Shown: positions 8,128 to 16,837, counted from the first letter of the stretch. The stretch: DNA of 38,149 nucleotides from Sulfurimicrobium sp964552675 (GCA_964552675.1 CAZKHJ010000026.1:1-38149), one strand, 5' to 3'. Notes: generated by a model not told the origin, from the letters alone. A program made the numbers and translations.

Positions 8128-9696
8128 ATGACCATTATCAAACGTGCGCTTATCAGCGTTTCAGAAAAATCCGGTGTGACGGAATTCGCCAAGATTCTGC
8201 ATCAATTCGGCGTTGAAATCCTTTCTACTGGCGGCACCGCAAAATTGCTGCAGGATGCGGGGGTTCCCGTAATCGAGGTGGGAGACTACACCGGATTTCC
8301 GGAAATGCTGGATGGCCGGGTGAAAACCCTGCATCCCAAGGTGCATGGCGGCATCCTTGGCCGGCGCGACCTGCCGTCCCACGTGGCGGCCATGCAAGGG
8401 GCGAATATTCCCCCGATTGATCTGGTGGTGGTTAACCTCTATCCCTTTGCGGCTACAGTGGCGAAAGCGGACTGCACCCTGGAGGACGCGATCGAGAATA
8501 TCGACATCGGCGGTCCTACCATGGTACGCGCGGCAGCCAAAAATCATGCCCATGTCGCGATCGTGACCGACCCTGCTGATTATCCTGAACTGATCAGGGA
8601 GATGAAGGCAAGCAATGGCGCGGTTGGGCAAAAAATGCGTTTCGACCTGGCGAAAAAGGCTTTTTCCCATACTGCCGAGTATGATGGCATGATCAGTAAT
8701 TACCTCACCGCCATCGATGCAAACGGCCAGCGCCAGGCTTTCCCGCAGCGCTTCAACCTGCAGTTCACCAAGGCGCAGGACTGCCGCTATGGCGAGAACC
8801 CGCACCAGAACGGCGCTTTCTACGTGGCCAACGGCGAAGCGGAAGCGTCGATTGCCACCGCGCGCCAGTTGCAGGGCAAGGAGTTGTCCTACAACAATAT
8901 CGCCGATGCCGATGCGGCGCTGGAATGTGTCAAGCAATTCAATGCCGAGCCTGCCTGTGTCATCGTCAAACATGCCAACCCTTGTGGCGTGGCCTATGGC
9001 AAGGATCTGCTGGAAGCCTATGATCGCGCCTACAAGACTGATCCAGAATCGGCTTTCGGCGGCATCATTGCCCTCAATGGCGAACTTGATGCGGCTACCG
9101 CGCAGGCTATTGTCGAACGTCAGTTCGTCGAGGTGATCATTGCCCCGAATGTGGCGCCTGCCGCAATCGAAATCGTGGCGGCCAAGAAAAATGTGCGCCT
9201 GCTGCAATGCGGCCAGTGGCCCAAGGAATCCGGCAAGCGCCTGGACTACAAGCGGGTTACCGGTGGTCTGCTGGTGCAGGATGCCGATCTCGCGCTGTAT
9301 AACGAACTCAAGGTGGTGACGAAGCGCGCTCCGAGCGAGCAGGAAATGAGCGATCTGCTGTTTGCCTGGCGCGTGGCCAAGTACGTCAAATCCAATGCCA
9401 TCGTCTATGCCAATGCCGGCATGACTATCGGTGTTGGTGCCGGGCAGATGAGCCGCGTCAATTCTGCGCGTATCGCTGCAATCAAGGCAGAACATGCGGG
9501 TCTGCAAGTGCGTGGTTCGGTGATGGCATCAGATGCGTTCTTTCCTTTCCGCGATGGTATCGACTCCGCTGCCCAGGCCGGTATTGCTGCCGTGATCCAG
9601 CCCGGTGGCTCGATGCGCGATGAGGAAGTCATCGCGGCCGCTGACGAGCATGGCATGGCAATGGTGTTTACCGGTATGCGACATTTCCGGCATTAA
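8128..9696 (+). CDS. purH: Bifunctional AICAR formyltransferase/IMP cyclohydrolase
   Basis: PurH performs the last two steps of de novo purine synthesis, formylating AICAR from 10-formyl-THF and closing the ring to IMP. The 522-aa length is normal. The N-terminal MGS-like cyclohydrolase domain (about 1-140) shows STGGTAKLL and DGRVKTLHPKVHGG. The transformylase domain carries the catalytic K281-H282 pair in VKHANPCGVA and ends in the conserved VFTGMRHFRH. It starts 14 bp after fis. The family A repeat separates it from purD, another step of the same pathway. Confidence 0.97.
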   Translation: MTIIKRALISVSEKSGVTEFAKILHQFGVEILSTGGTAKLLQDAGVPVIEVGDYTGFPEMLDGRVKTLHPKVHGGILGRRDLPSHVAAMQGANIPPIDLVVVNLYPFAATVAKADCTLEDAIENIDIGGPTMVRAAAKNHAHVAIVTDPADYPELIREMKASNGAVGQKMRFDLAKKAFSHTAEYDGMISNYLTAIDANGQRQAFPQRFNLQFTKAQDCRYGENPHQNGAFYVANGEAEASIATARQLQGKELSYNNIADADAALECVKQFNAEPACVIVKHANPCGVAYGKDLLEAYDRAYKTDPESAFGGIIALNGELDAATAQAIVERQFVEVIIAPNVAPAAIEIVAAKKNVRLLQCGQWPKESGKRLDYKRVTGGLLVQDADLALYNELKVVTKRAPSEQEMSDLLFAWRVAKYVKSNAIVYANAGMTIGVGAGQMSRVNSARIAAIKAEHAGLQVRGSVMASDAFFPFRDGIDSAAQAGIAAVIQPGGSMRDEEVIAAADEHGMAMVFTGMRHFRH

Positions 9697-9702
9697 GCTT
9701 TA

Positions 9703-9768
9703 ATCGCAAAGGCGCAAAGAATTCATGAACTCTTTGCCAAAACTTTGTGCCTTTGCTCCTTAGCGGTT
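9703..9768. repeat. Family A octad-repeat hairpin (purH-purD spacer)
   Basis: Second copy of the element at 1664-1723. The left arm (about 9703-9720) contains CGCAAAGG and CGCAAAGA; the right arm (about 9742-9768) is a degenerate reverse complement ending in TAGCGGTT. It fills most of the purH-purD spacer, just as the first copy fills tkt-gap. Confidence 0.72.
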
Positions 9769-9781
9769 ATTGGGGTTAATC

Positions 9782-11059
9782 ATGAAAATTCTGGTCATTG
9801 GCGGCGGTGGGCGCGAGCATGCGCTGGCATGGAAGCTGGCGCAATCACCACGCGCCTCGAAGGTCTTTGTTGCGCCCGGCAATGCGGGCACTGCACTGGA
9901 GCCGGATCTTACCAATGTGCCGATTAGCTCCATTCCGACTCTGGTCGCTTTTGCCCAGAGTGAAAAAATCGCTCTTACCGTGGTTGGCCCGGAAGCACCA
10001 CTGGCCGACGGGGTGGTGGATGCCTTTCGTGCCGCTGGGCTGAAAATTTTCGGACCTACCCGGCAGGCGGCGCAACTGGAAAGCTCCAAGGATTTTGCCA
10101 AGGCCTTCATGGCGCGTCACGGCATCCCAACGGCAGCTTATGCTACTTTCAGCGATGCGGCTCAGGCGCATGCATATCTTGATCAGAATGGTGCACCTAT
10201 CGTGATCAAGGCCGACGGCCTGGCGGCGGGAAAGGGCGTAGTGGTAGCGATGAGTCTCGATGAGGCGCATGCTGCGGTGGACATGATGCTGGAGGGCAAC
10301 AAGCTTGGTTCTGCCGGCGCACGTGTGGTAATCGAGGAGTATCTTGCCGGCGAGGAAGCCAGCTTCATCGTCATGGTTGATGGCGAACATGTTCTGGCCC
10401 TGGCAACCAGCCAGGATCACAAGAGACTGCTGGATGGTGATCAGGGCCCCAATACCGGCGGCATGGGTGCTTACTCTCCCGCTCCGATCGTGACGCCGGA
10501 GATTCATGCCCGGGTGATGCGTGAAATCATTCTGCCCACGGTACAGGGTATGGCCAAGGATGGTATCCCCTATACCGGTTTCCTATATGCCGGACTGATG
10601 ATTGACGTGCAAGGCAATCCCAAAACACTTGAGTTCAACTGCCGCATGGGCGATCCGGAAACACAGCCAATCATGATGCGTTTGAAGAGCGATTTGATTG
10701 GCTTGGCCGAACAGGCGGTCAATGGAACACTGGACAAGGCGGAAGCCGAGTGGGACAGGCGTGTGGCACTGGGCGTGGTGCTTGCTGCGGCCGGTTATCC
10801 AGACAGCCCGCGCAAGGGTGATGTGATTACAGGTCTGCCCCATCCCGAAGAAGATGCTCATGTATTCCATGCGGGCACGGCACAGCAGGATGGCCGGGTT
10901 GTGACCAGTGGTGGGCGGGTATTATGCGTCACTGCACTAGGTGACAGCGTGCGCATGGCTCAGAGCCGCGCCTATCAGCTTGCCGATCAGATCCATTTCG
11001 ACGGTTGTCAGATGCGGCGTGACATCGGTTATCGCGCGATGGACAAAAAGCCGCGTTAG
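9782..11059 (+). CDS. purD: Phosphoribosylamine-glycine ligase (GAR synthetase)
   Basis: PurD is an ATP-grasp ligase that joins glycine to 5-phosphoribosylamine, the second step of purine synthesis. I place the start at the ATG at 9782 (MKILVIGGGGREHALAWKL), which matches the family N-terminus exactly; the ATG at 9770 only adds MGLI. The product is 425 aa, a normal length. Motifs include VVGPEAPL, IKADGLAAGKGVVVA, NTGGMGAYSP and LEFNCRMGDPETQ. Purine genes flank the family A repeat on both sides, so the repeat appears to sit inside the transcription unit. Confidence 0.96.
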   Translation: MKILVIGGGGREHALAWKLAQSPRASKVFVAPGNAGTALEPDLTNVPISSIPTLVAFAQSEKIALTVVGPEAPLADGVVDAFRAAGLKIFGPTRQAAQLESSKDFAKAFMARHGIPTAAYATFSDAAQAHAYLDQNGAPIVIKADGLAAGKGVVVAMSLDEAHAAVDMMLEGNKLGSAGARVVIEEYLAGEEASFIVMVDGEHVLALATSQDHKRLLDGDQGPNTGGMGAYSPAPIVTPEIHARVMREIILPTVQGMAKDGIPYTGFLYAGLMIDVQGNPKTLEFNCRMGDPETQPIMMRLKSDLIGLAEQAVNGTLDKAEAEWDRRVALGVVLAAAGYPDSPRKGDVITGLPHPEEDAHVFHAGTAQQDGRVVTSGGRVLCVTALGDSVRMAQSRAYQLADQIHFDGCQMRRDIGYRAMDKKPR

Positions 11060-11067
11060 GGCGTGCC

Positions 11068-11643
11068 ATGCGTTTGACCGCTGCGACAGCGGTGCTGAAT
11101 GCCGCACTGATCCGGAAACTGCGCAGACATCTCAAGCAGGGCGGCGTAATCGCCTATCCCACGGAATCGTGCTACGGGCTTGGCTGCGACCCGCGTAACC
11201 GGCGTGCGGTGGTCAAATTACTGCGCCTGAAGGGTCGACCGCAGCGCAAGGGATTGATCCTGATCGGCGCGGTATTCCGTCATCTGCAACCCTATGCGGC
11301 ACCTCTTAATGCGGGAGAGTGGCAGAAAATCTCCTCCACTTGGCCGGGCCCCGTGACTTGGCTGCTACCCGCTTCTCCTTCTACCCCCCCCTGGCTACGG
11401 GGTAGCCACCATAGCATTGCAGTGCGCGTTACCGCACATCCTCTGGCGGCGAGCTTATGCCGGGCGGCCAACATGGCACTGGTTTCCACCAGTGCCAACC
11501 GATCCGGGTTAAAACCGGTTCGTGCCTATTCTGATTGTGCGAAAACTTTTGGTGACCAGGTAATGGTTGTGCCAGGGATGGTCGGAAAGCGCAAACGACC
11601 TTCCTCTATCATGGACCTCAAAACGGACGCTGTGATTCGATAG
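11068..11643 (+). CDS. tsaC: TsaC/YrdC-family threonylcarbamoyl-AMP synthase
   Basis: YrdC-domain proteins make threonylcarbamoyl-AMP from threonine, bicarbonate and ATP for the t6A modification of tRNA position 37. The 191-aa product is the short single-domain form. It shows GGVIAYPTESCYGLGCDP (about residues 28-45), the substrate motif LKGRPQRKGLI, the TWPGPVT block and STSANRSG. It starts 8 bp after the purD stop and is probably cotranscribed. Assignment to the true TsaC rather than a YciO-like paralogue rests on the intact STSANRSG and KxR motifs. Confidence 0.9.
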   Translation: MRLTAATAVLNAALIRKLRRHLKQGGVIAYPTESCYGLGCDPRNRRAVVKLLRLKGRPQRKGLILIGAVFRHLQPYAAPLNAGEWQKISSTWPGPVTWLLPASPSTPPWLRGSHHSIAVRVTAHPLAASLCRAANMALVSTSANRSGLKPVRAYSDCAKTFGDQVMVVPGMVGKRKRPSSIMDLKTDAVIR

Positions 11644-11679
11644 TTCCAGCCTGCTGAATTCAGCAGCTTGTATTGCCCT

Positions 11680-11709
11680 AAAAAACAAGCCCCTCTACGA
11701 GGGGCTTGT
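11680..11709 (-). terminator. Rho-independent terminator of the lipoprotein gene
   Basis: Perfect 10-bp arms ACAAGCCCCT (11685-11694) and AGGGGCTTGT (11700-11709) enclose a 5-nt loop. On the minus strand the stem is followed by six Ts, so it terminates the gene ending at 11752. On the plus strand it lies 41 bp after tsaC but lacks a long T-tract. A separate 16-bp palindrome centred on GAATTC sits at 11651-11666. Confidence 0.88.
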
Positions 11710-11751
11710 TGGCTAAGCGGTCGGGGAAAGCTTGCCCCGTGCTGGTTTGCG

Positions 11752-12927
11752 TTAGAACTTGATATCCACCACAAAGGTAATGGTGCTCAAGACAGCACCG
11801 GCGCTATCACTGATTACAATATTGGATGTGCCTTCAGCGGTACACATGGCACGCGCGTAAAACTGGCTTCCTGATGTTTGCACGGTGGTTGTCGCGCCAA
11901 AGGTTCCGGTTGAGGTGTTTGCTAAGCCGCCCACCGAGGGCGTCGTGCTGGTGATCGTGTAAGGAGGCGTTCCTCCATATATGTAGAATCCGGTTGTGGC
12001 GTTGACATTGCCGTTGGCAGGAACAGGTGAACATCCTCCTGAAGTTTCATCATCGGCGGTTCCGACAATGTTGTCTGCTCCGTCTGCATCGAACACAAGA
12101 TCGCCGTTACCGGTACCAATATTCCAAGTGGCCGTGGATGGAAGCGCGGCCAGAGCCAGCCCGGAAATCACGAATTGCTTGCGCAAAACCTGGCCAGTAG
12201 TCAAGTCGGTTGCGGAAATGATGGCATATTGGGTGGAAGCGCCAACATCTGCGCGGGTTACGGCAAAGGCATCGCCATTGCGATCAGTCGTGGTGGTTAC
12301 CGCGATTACCCTGCCACTTGCGTCGGTGGTAGGGGTGCAGTCGGTTAGTGTCGTGTTGTTGCACACAAACTGCCATGCTGCACCTACATCCATGACGTTG
12401 AAGCGTACCTGGTGCCCGCTTACGGGGCCTCCGGTGATGGTGGTCGCACGAACTGATGCGCGGCCTTGCTTGCCGGCTTCCAGAGGGTCCGTTACCGTCA
12501 GGGAGCTATTCAATGCAGAGGGCTTTACTGTCACAACTACTTTGAGTTGCGTGTTGTTGGCATCGGTAATGGTCAGGGTAACGGTGGTGTCGGCATCTAC
12601 ATTGTTGACACGGCCATACTGACCAGTCGGCCCTTCCAGAACGATGTCTTCACCTGGAACTTCCCCACGTGGCATTGTTGCTGAATTAAAACTGATAATT
12701 GCGGTGTTGGAAGAAGCTACAATGTAAGGTTTTTTTCCGTTGCGGATGGTCAAGGTTGTGGCCTGGCTTGAGTAGGCATAGGCCGTGGCCGAATCAGGCG
12801 TGACAGACATGGGAACGGATGGTGTTACCCCGCCACCGCCGCAGCCGGAAAGGAGGGTCATGAATCCAAGGAAAATTGCCGTCGCCAGCGACGACAACCA
12901 GGATAAGCGCTGTGTGGTATTAAACAA
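11752..12927 (-). CDS. Putative lipoprotein with Ig-like repeat character
   Basis: No specific family was recognised. The 391-aa product has a type II signal peptide: a basic start, a hydrophobic stretch (about residues 13-26) and the lipobox LLSGC with C29 as the lipidated residue, followed by a glycine-rich linker. The rest is rich in T, S, V and G. Segments such as GKQGRASVRATTITGGPVSG and the DASGRVIAVTTTTDRNGDA stretch resemble bacterial Ig-like (Big/invasin-type) domains, so a surface or periplasmic lipoprotein is likely. The start is TTG at 12925-12927, with a strong AGGGGG ribosome site 5 nt upstream. The gene is transcribed away from phoB and ends in its own terminator. Phosphate-related control is possible but unproven. 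Confidence 0.7.
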   Translation of the reverse strand: MFNTTQRLSWLSSLATAIFLGFMTLLSGCGGGGVTPSVPMSVTPDSATAYAYSSQATTLTIRNGKKPYIVASSNTAIISFNSATMPRGEVPGEDIVLEGPTGQYGRVNNVDADTTVTLTITDANNTQLKVVVTVKPSALNSSLTVTDPLEAGKQGRASVRATTITGGPVSGHQVRFNVMDVGAAWQFVCNNTTLTDCTPTTDASGRVIAVTTTTDRNGDAFAVTRADVGASTQYAIISATDLTTGQVLRKQFVISGLALAALPSTATWNIGTGNGDLVFDADGADNIVGTADDETSGGCSPVPANGNVNATTGFYIYGGTPPYTITSTTPSVGGLANTSTGTFGATTTVQTSGSQFYARAMCTAEGTSNIVISDSAGAVLSTITFVVDIKF

Positions 12928-12981
12928 TTTGACCCCCTTTTTTGTTCAATTCAGGCAGATAGCCGCAAAACTTCATGTGCC

Positions 12982-13010
12982 ACTATACAAAAGGCATGGA
13001 AAAACATCAA
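12982..13010 (-). promoter_or_regulatory. Sigma70-like promoter for the lipoprotein gene
   Basis: On the minus strand, TTGATG (13005-13010) and TATAGT (12982-12987) are separated by exactly 17 bp. They match the consensus at 4/6 and 5/6 positions. The predicted start near 12975 gives a leader of about 48 nt ahead of the TTG start at 12927. Confidence 0.6.
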
Positions 13011-13019
13011 GCCCTATAA

Positions 13020-13048
13020 TTGTCACCAGGATGTAATATTGACGTCAT
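13020..13048 (+). promoter_or_regulatory. Candidate Pho box upstream of phoB
   Basis: Three 7-mers similar to the Pho-box half-site CTGTCAT lie at exact 11-bp spacing: TTGTCAC (13020-13026), ATGTAAT (13031-13037) and ACGTCAT (13042-13048). The 11-bp period is that of known PhoB sites, which fits autoregulation. Each unit is imperfect. A TTTAAT at 13063-13068 could be the matching -10. A TATAAT at 13015-13020 has no recognisable -35. Confidence 0.5.
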
Positions 13049-13086
13049 ATTATGCACATCAATTTAATGATGTTGAGGACAGAAGC

Positions 13087-13776
13087 ATGGCGGCAAATAT
13101 TCTCGTGGTGGAAGATGAACCGGCAATTCAGGCCTTGCTGGAATTCAATCTGCAACAGGCTGGGCATCATGTGATCGGTGCGGGGAGCGCGGAGCAGGCT
13201 TATGCCCTGCTGCGTGATGCCTTGCCCGATCTGATCCTGCTCGACTGGATGCTGCCCGGCGTCAGCGGTATCGAATTTGCCCGTCGCCTTAAGGCCGAGG
13301 CTTATACCAAGGCGATTCCGGTCATCATGTTGACGGCTCGGGGGGAAGAACAGGACAAGATTGCCGGTTTCGAAACCGGGGCGGATGATTACATTACCAA
13401 GCCCTTTTCCCCGCGTGAGCTGACGGCGCGCATCAAGGCGGTGTTGCGCCGCCGCGCACCGCAGATGACGGATGATCCAGTGGAAACCGCCGGCCTTCGC
13501 CTCGACCCGGGGTCGCATCGCGTGACTGGGGCCGGCAAGCCGATTGAGCTGGGGCCAACGGAGTTCCGTTTGTTGCATTTTCTTATGACCCATGCCGAAC
13601 GGGTCCATACGCGCGGCCATTTGCTGGACCAGGTGTGGGGTAGTCAGGTGTTTGTCGAGGATCGTACCGTGGACGTGCATATCCGCCGCTTGCGTCGTGC
13701 GCTGGAAGAAACCGGGCATGAGTATCTGGTCCAGACGGTGCGCGGCTCGGGTTACCGCTTCTCGGAAAACGCCTGA
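13087..13776 (+). CDS. phoB: Phosphate regulon response regulator PhoB
   Basis: PhoB is an OmpR-family regulator that, once phosphorylated by PhoR, activates phosphate-starvation genes. The chosen start (ATG at 13087, after GAGGAC) gives 229 aa, the usual length. An upstream ATG at 13039 would add 16 residues not expected in the family. The receiver domain has the acidic pair near residues 10-11, phospho-acceptor D53 in LLDWMLPG and K105 in ITKPF. The C-terminal winged helix includes LGPTEFRLLHFLM and RTVDVHIRRLRRAL and ends QTVRGSGYRFSENA. It lies 48 bp before phoR. Phosphate specificity rests on overall similarity and the phoR pairing. Confidence 0.92.
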   Translation: MAANILVVEDEPAIQALLEFNLQQAGHHVIGAGSAEQAYALLRDALPDLILLDWMLPGVSGIEFARRLKAEAYTKAIPVIMLTARGEEQDKIAGFETGADDYITKPFSPRELTARIKAVLRRRAPQMTDDPVETAGLRLDPGSHRVTGAGKPIELGPTEFRLLHFLMTHAERVHTRGHLLDQVWGSQVFVEDRTVDVHIRRLRRALEETGHEYLVQTVRGSGYRFSENA

Positions 13777-13824
13777 TCTCGTTTATCATGGCGGCCATGC
13801 ATAAATAATATGAAGGAAGATTGA

Positions 13825-15135
13825 ATGCCCGGTCTGTGGTGGCGCCTGTTCTGGCCGCTGCTGGGGGCGGGAATGATGGCGCTGCTGACCTGGCCCCTGT
13901 TCGGATCAGTGTTTGCGCTAACATTACTTTGCGCCCTGCTGTTTCTGATAGTGTGGCGCCACGCACTCAATCTGAGAGCGCTGGTGCGCTGGCTGCTCGC
14001 GCCCACGGGGGCGGAAGTGCCGGAAGCTTCCGGCGTGTGGGGGGATGTTTTCAATATCCTGTACCAGTCTGGCCGGAGCCAGTCGAATAGCCAGCATCAG
14101 CTGAGTGCCGCACTGGAGCGTTTTCAGCGCGCGGCTGAAGCCATGCCGGATGGTATTGTCATGATCAATGAATCCGGTCAGATCGAATGGTGCAACCCGG
14201 TGGCCGAAACCCAGTTCGACATCAGCAATCAGCGTGATCATATGCAGCGGATTGCCTATCTGGTGCGCCAGGAGCAATTTATTGAATATCTCGGCGCACA
14301 GAACTACGCCGAACCGCTGGTGATGAAATCGCTGCGTAATGCAGATCTGACGCTTTCCATCCAGTTGGTGCCTTTTGGTGATCGGCAAAAACTGCTTCTC
14401 AGTCGCGATATTACCCAGCTGGAGCGGGTCGAGACCATGCGGCGCGATTTCATTGCCAATGTTTCCCATGAGTTGCGCACCCCGCTCACCGTGGTGGGTG
14501 GTTTCCTTGAGAGTTTTGCCGATACCGAGCAGATCAACATGCAACAGAGCAGGCGTCATTTCCAGCTCATGCTCGATCAGACGAGACGCATGCAGGGGTT
14601 GGTCGATGATTTGCTGACGCTGTCGCGCCTGGAAAGTGCCCAGGAAAAAATGCCCGAGGAAGTGGTCGACGTGTGCGCTCTGTTGCAGACTCTGCACAGG
14701 GAAGCGCAGTCGCTCAGTGCCGGTCGCCATAACGTGCACCTGACCCTGGATGTCGATAAAAAACTGTTGGGGAGCGAGCGTGACCTGCGCAGCGCCTTTG
14801 GCAATCTGGTCAGCAATGCTGTGCGTTATACGCCCGAAGGTGGCGAAATTGCTCTGAGCTGGGGGTTGGCGGGTGGTGAGGCCAGATTCTGTGTGCGGGA
14901 CAGCGGTATTGGCATCGAACCCCAGTACCTCAGCCGGCTTACCGAACGCTTTTACCGCGTGGATCGGGGGCGTTCACGTGAAACCGGGGGCACCGGTCTA
15001 GGTTTGTCGATTGTCAAACATATCCTGACGCGGCATCAGGGACGACTGGAAATCAGCAGCGAACCCGGCAGGGGGAGTCTGTTTTGCGCCTGCTTCCCCG
15101 CACAGCGGGTGGTCTCTCCCGAGTGTACTGTTTAG
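13825..15135 (+). CDS. phoR: Phosphate regulon sensor kinase PhoR
   Basis: PhoR is an inner-membrane histidine kinase/phosphatase acting on PhoB. The 436-aa protein has hydrophobic segments at about 8-25 and 27-45 without a large periplasmic loop, as in PhoR. A PAS-like region follows (about 100-195, MPDGIVMINESGQIEWCNP). The dimerisation/phospho-acceptor motif is FIANVSHELRTPL with H215. The ATPase domain has the N box NLVSNAVRYTPEGGE, the DSGIGI box and the G box GGTGLGLSIVKHI. A GAAGGA ribosome site precedes the ATG. It ends 14 bp from the converging gene at 15150. Confidence 0.92.
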   Translation: MPGLWWRLFWPLLGAGMMALLTWPLFGSVFALTLLCALLFLIVWRHALNLRALVRWLLAPTGAEVPEASGVWGDVFNILYQSGRSQSNSQHQLSAALERFQRAAEAMPDGIVMINESGQIEWCNPVAETQFDISNQRDHMQRIAYLVRQEQFIEYLGAQNYAEPLVMKSLRNADLTLSIQLVPFGDRQKLLLSRDITQLERVETMRRDFIANVSHELRTPLTVVGGFLESFADTEQINMQQSRRHFQLMLDQTRRMQGLVDDLLTLSRLESAQEKMPEEVVDVCALLQTLHREAQSLSAGRHNVHLTLDVDKKLLGSERDLRSAFGNLVSNAVRYTPEGGEIALSWGLAGGEARFCVRDSGIGIEPQYLSRLTERFYRVDRGRSRETGGTGLGLSIVKHILTRHQGRLEISSEPGRGSLFCACFPAQRVVSPECTV

Positions 15136-15149
15136 AGTGCAACACTACA

Positions 15150-16772
15150 CTAATACACAGGCTTGCTGGCAAAAGTAACGCGCTCGAAATTGGCACCCTT
15201 TTCCAGCAGGGTGATGAGCTTTGCCTCTTCCATCTGGCTGCCATACAGGTGAATCAGCCGGCCAGGCTGGTACCAGCCGATAGGCAATACCAGGCTGGCC
15301 GGCTCTTTTTGCTCGGGTACGGCAGATAGTTGAAATACAGGAACGAAGGGTCCGGCATTGAGCTGATTCAACGCGATTGGCCGTGCTGCCAGAGCAGTCG
15401 GCACGCCCGGCAGGGCGCGTGTGCCGATGCTGATGCTTCCGTCGTCGTTGGCCATCAGCCAGCGCACAACGGCCAGGGTGAAATGTTCATCGTCTTCGGG
15501 GCGCAGTGAAAGTAGCTGGTTCTGGTTGATCCGCTCGCCTTCTCCTCCGCGTGTGAGGCGGAATCCTCCCAGGCTGCGATCCAGGCAGCGCCAGTTTTCC
15601 AGGGTAAAACCCAGCCGTGCCGCCAGCACTTTTTCCGTGCGTTTGGTGACACGTCCATACATGCGCATGTCCTCCATGATTTCTGGCGCCAGATCCAGGG
15701 TTTCACCCGGTTGCTTGAAGGGCGTGTCATCATTGAGAAAAAAATGGATGGCGGGGAAGGCGAAGCAGAGTTGCACCGGGCTTTCCGAGCTGTTCCGGTC
15801 ATGTGCACGGTTGGGCTGCACTTCGCACCAGCGCCGGTAGAGCGCGGTCAGCAGAGCCTCGCAGCCAGGCTGGATGCACTCTTCCCCCAGTCCTGCTTCG
15901 GCGGGATTGCCACCGCTGTGGAGAAATTTGATGCGTTTTCTGAGCGACATGGCGGTGCGTTCGGTGTCGAGAAAACGTTTTTCTGCCATGAGCTGGCCGG
16001 TAAAAATCACAGGGCCGCCGTCTCCTGCCAGATCCACGGCAACCAGAGGCAGCGATGGGGTTGGCGGCTGCTCCTTGCTCATCGGTGTGCGTGCAGCCCA
16101 TTTGTCCAGCCAGCGGTCGAGTTGCAGCAGCTGCCGCGAAGACAGGCGTTGTGGATCCGCCAGACTCAGCAGCAGGGCTCGGGCGTAGACGCCCTCGCTT
16201 GAGTCGCTGCCATCCTCGCGATTCAGGCTGTCCTTGATCCGTTTGGCGGCGATGCCACGTTCTTCCGCATGGGCATAAAGGGCGTGCAGCGGACGCCATA
16301 GTGCGGATGGAAAGGGGCGGAAGGCGTGGCCGTATTCCAGCATCTGCATCACCACGCAACTCATCGCGCGCTGGGTGATCAGGGCGGTGAAGGCCGCGAC
16401 CCCGGCATCCCCTTCAATATTGGCCTGCAGGCATAAATGATAGTTAGCGCCCAGGCTTTGCCACAAGGCCTCGACATTTTTCCAGGCAAGCTGTTCCAGA
16501 GAGGCGAACGGAACGGGCTTGTTGCGATATTTCTTGCCCAACTCCCCCGTGATATAAGCCACCGATTCGCGCAACTGTTCCAGGATTTTCAGCCGTTCGA
16601 TGGCCGGCAGGGGATAGTGGCCAAGCAGTTCGATCTGTTCGCTGAGGTCACGCTGTACGGCCTGGACATTGGTTAGCGGCAAGCCCTTGAGCCACTGCTT
16701 GCAGCTGGCAGTGTCAACAAATTCCGGCCGCGGTGCGGCAGGGTCGATGGCAGGGAGGTCTAGATTCAGCAT
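15150..16772 (-). CDS. Conserved-looking protein of unknown function (540 aa)
   Basis: I do not recognise a family with confidence. The 540-aa product has no signal peptide and no clear transmembrane segment, so it is probably cytoplasmic. It is rich in leucine and charged helices for the first 400 residues. The last ~120 residues (after RPIALNQLNAGPF) look like a small beta-rich domain containing LPIGWYQPGRLIHLYG, vaguely PilZ-like; that comparison is weak. The coding frame is clean with normal codon use, and it converges on phoR with a 14-bp gap. The start is ATG at 16772 with no clear ribosome site, because a family D heptad repeat sits 1 bp upstream. It lies 65 bp downstream of the large FAD/Fe-S protein gene and may be cotranscribed with it. 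Confidence 0.75.
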   Translation of the reverse strand: MLNLDLPAIDPAAPRPEFVDTASCKQWLKGLPLTNVQAVQRDLSEQIELLGHYPLPAIERLKILEQLRESVAYITGELGKKYRNKPVPFASLEQLAWKNVEALWQSLGANYHLCLQANIEGDAGVAAFTALITQRAMSCVVMQMLEYGHAFRPFPSALWRPLHALYAHAEERGIAAKRIKDSLNREDGSDSSEGVYARALLLSLADPQRLSSRQLLQLDRWLDKWAARTPMSKEQPPTPSLPLVAVDLAGDGGPVIFTGQLMAEKRFLDTERTAMSLRKRIKFLHSGGNPAEAGLGEECIQPGCEALLTALYRRWCEVQPNRAHDRNSSESPVQLCFAFPAIHFFLNDDTPFKQPGETLDLAPEIMEDMRMYGRVTKRTEKVLAARLGFTLENWRCLDRSLGGFRLTRGGEGERINQNQLLSLRPEDDEHFTLAVVRWLMANDDGSISIGTRALPGVPTALAARPIALNQLNAGPFVPVFQLSAVPEQKEPASLVLPIGWYQPGRLIHLYGSQMEEAKLITLLEKGANFERVTFASKPVY

Positions 16773-16773
16773 T

Positions 16774-16795
16774 GGGCTCTCGGTCTTCGGTGTTC
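16774..16795 (-). repeat. Family D heptad repeat next to a start codon
   Basis: Read on the minus strand, three consecutive 7-bp units GAACACC, GAAGACC and GAGAGCC occupy 16775-16795, immediately upstream of the ATG at 16772. No second arm is seen. It is in the same style as families A to C. Confidence 0.5.
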
Positions 16796-16837
16796 AGATC
16801 AGGGTGGCTCCGGAAACTGATGGCCTGCTGCCGGGCC

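Noticed and set aside
11651..11666. 16-bp palindrome centred on GAATTC as an operator
   Set aside because: It lies just after the tsaC stop with no promoter nearby, and is more likely part of a 3' end structure or chance.
13015..13020. TATAAT as the phoB -10
   Set aside because: No -35 at 16-18 bp, and the Pho-box-like units would lie downstream of it; kept only as a note.
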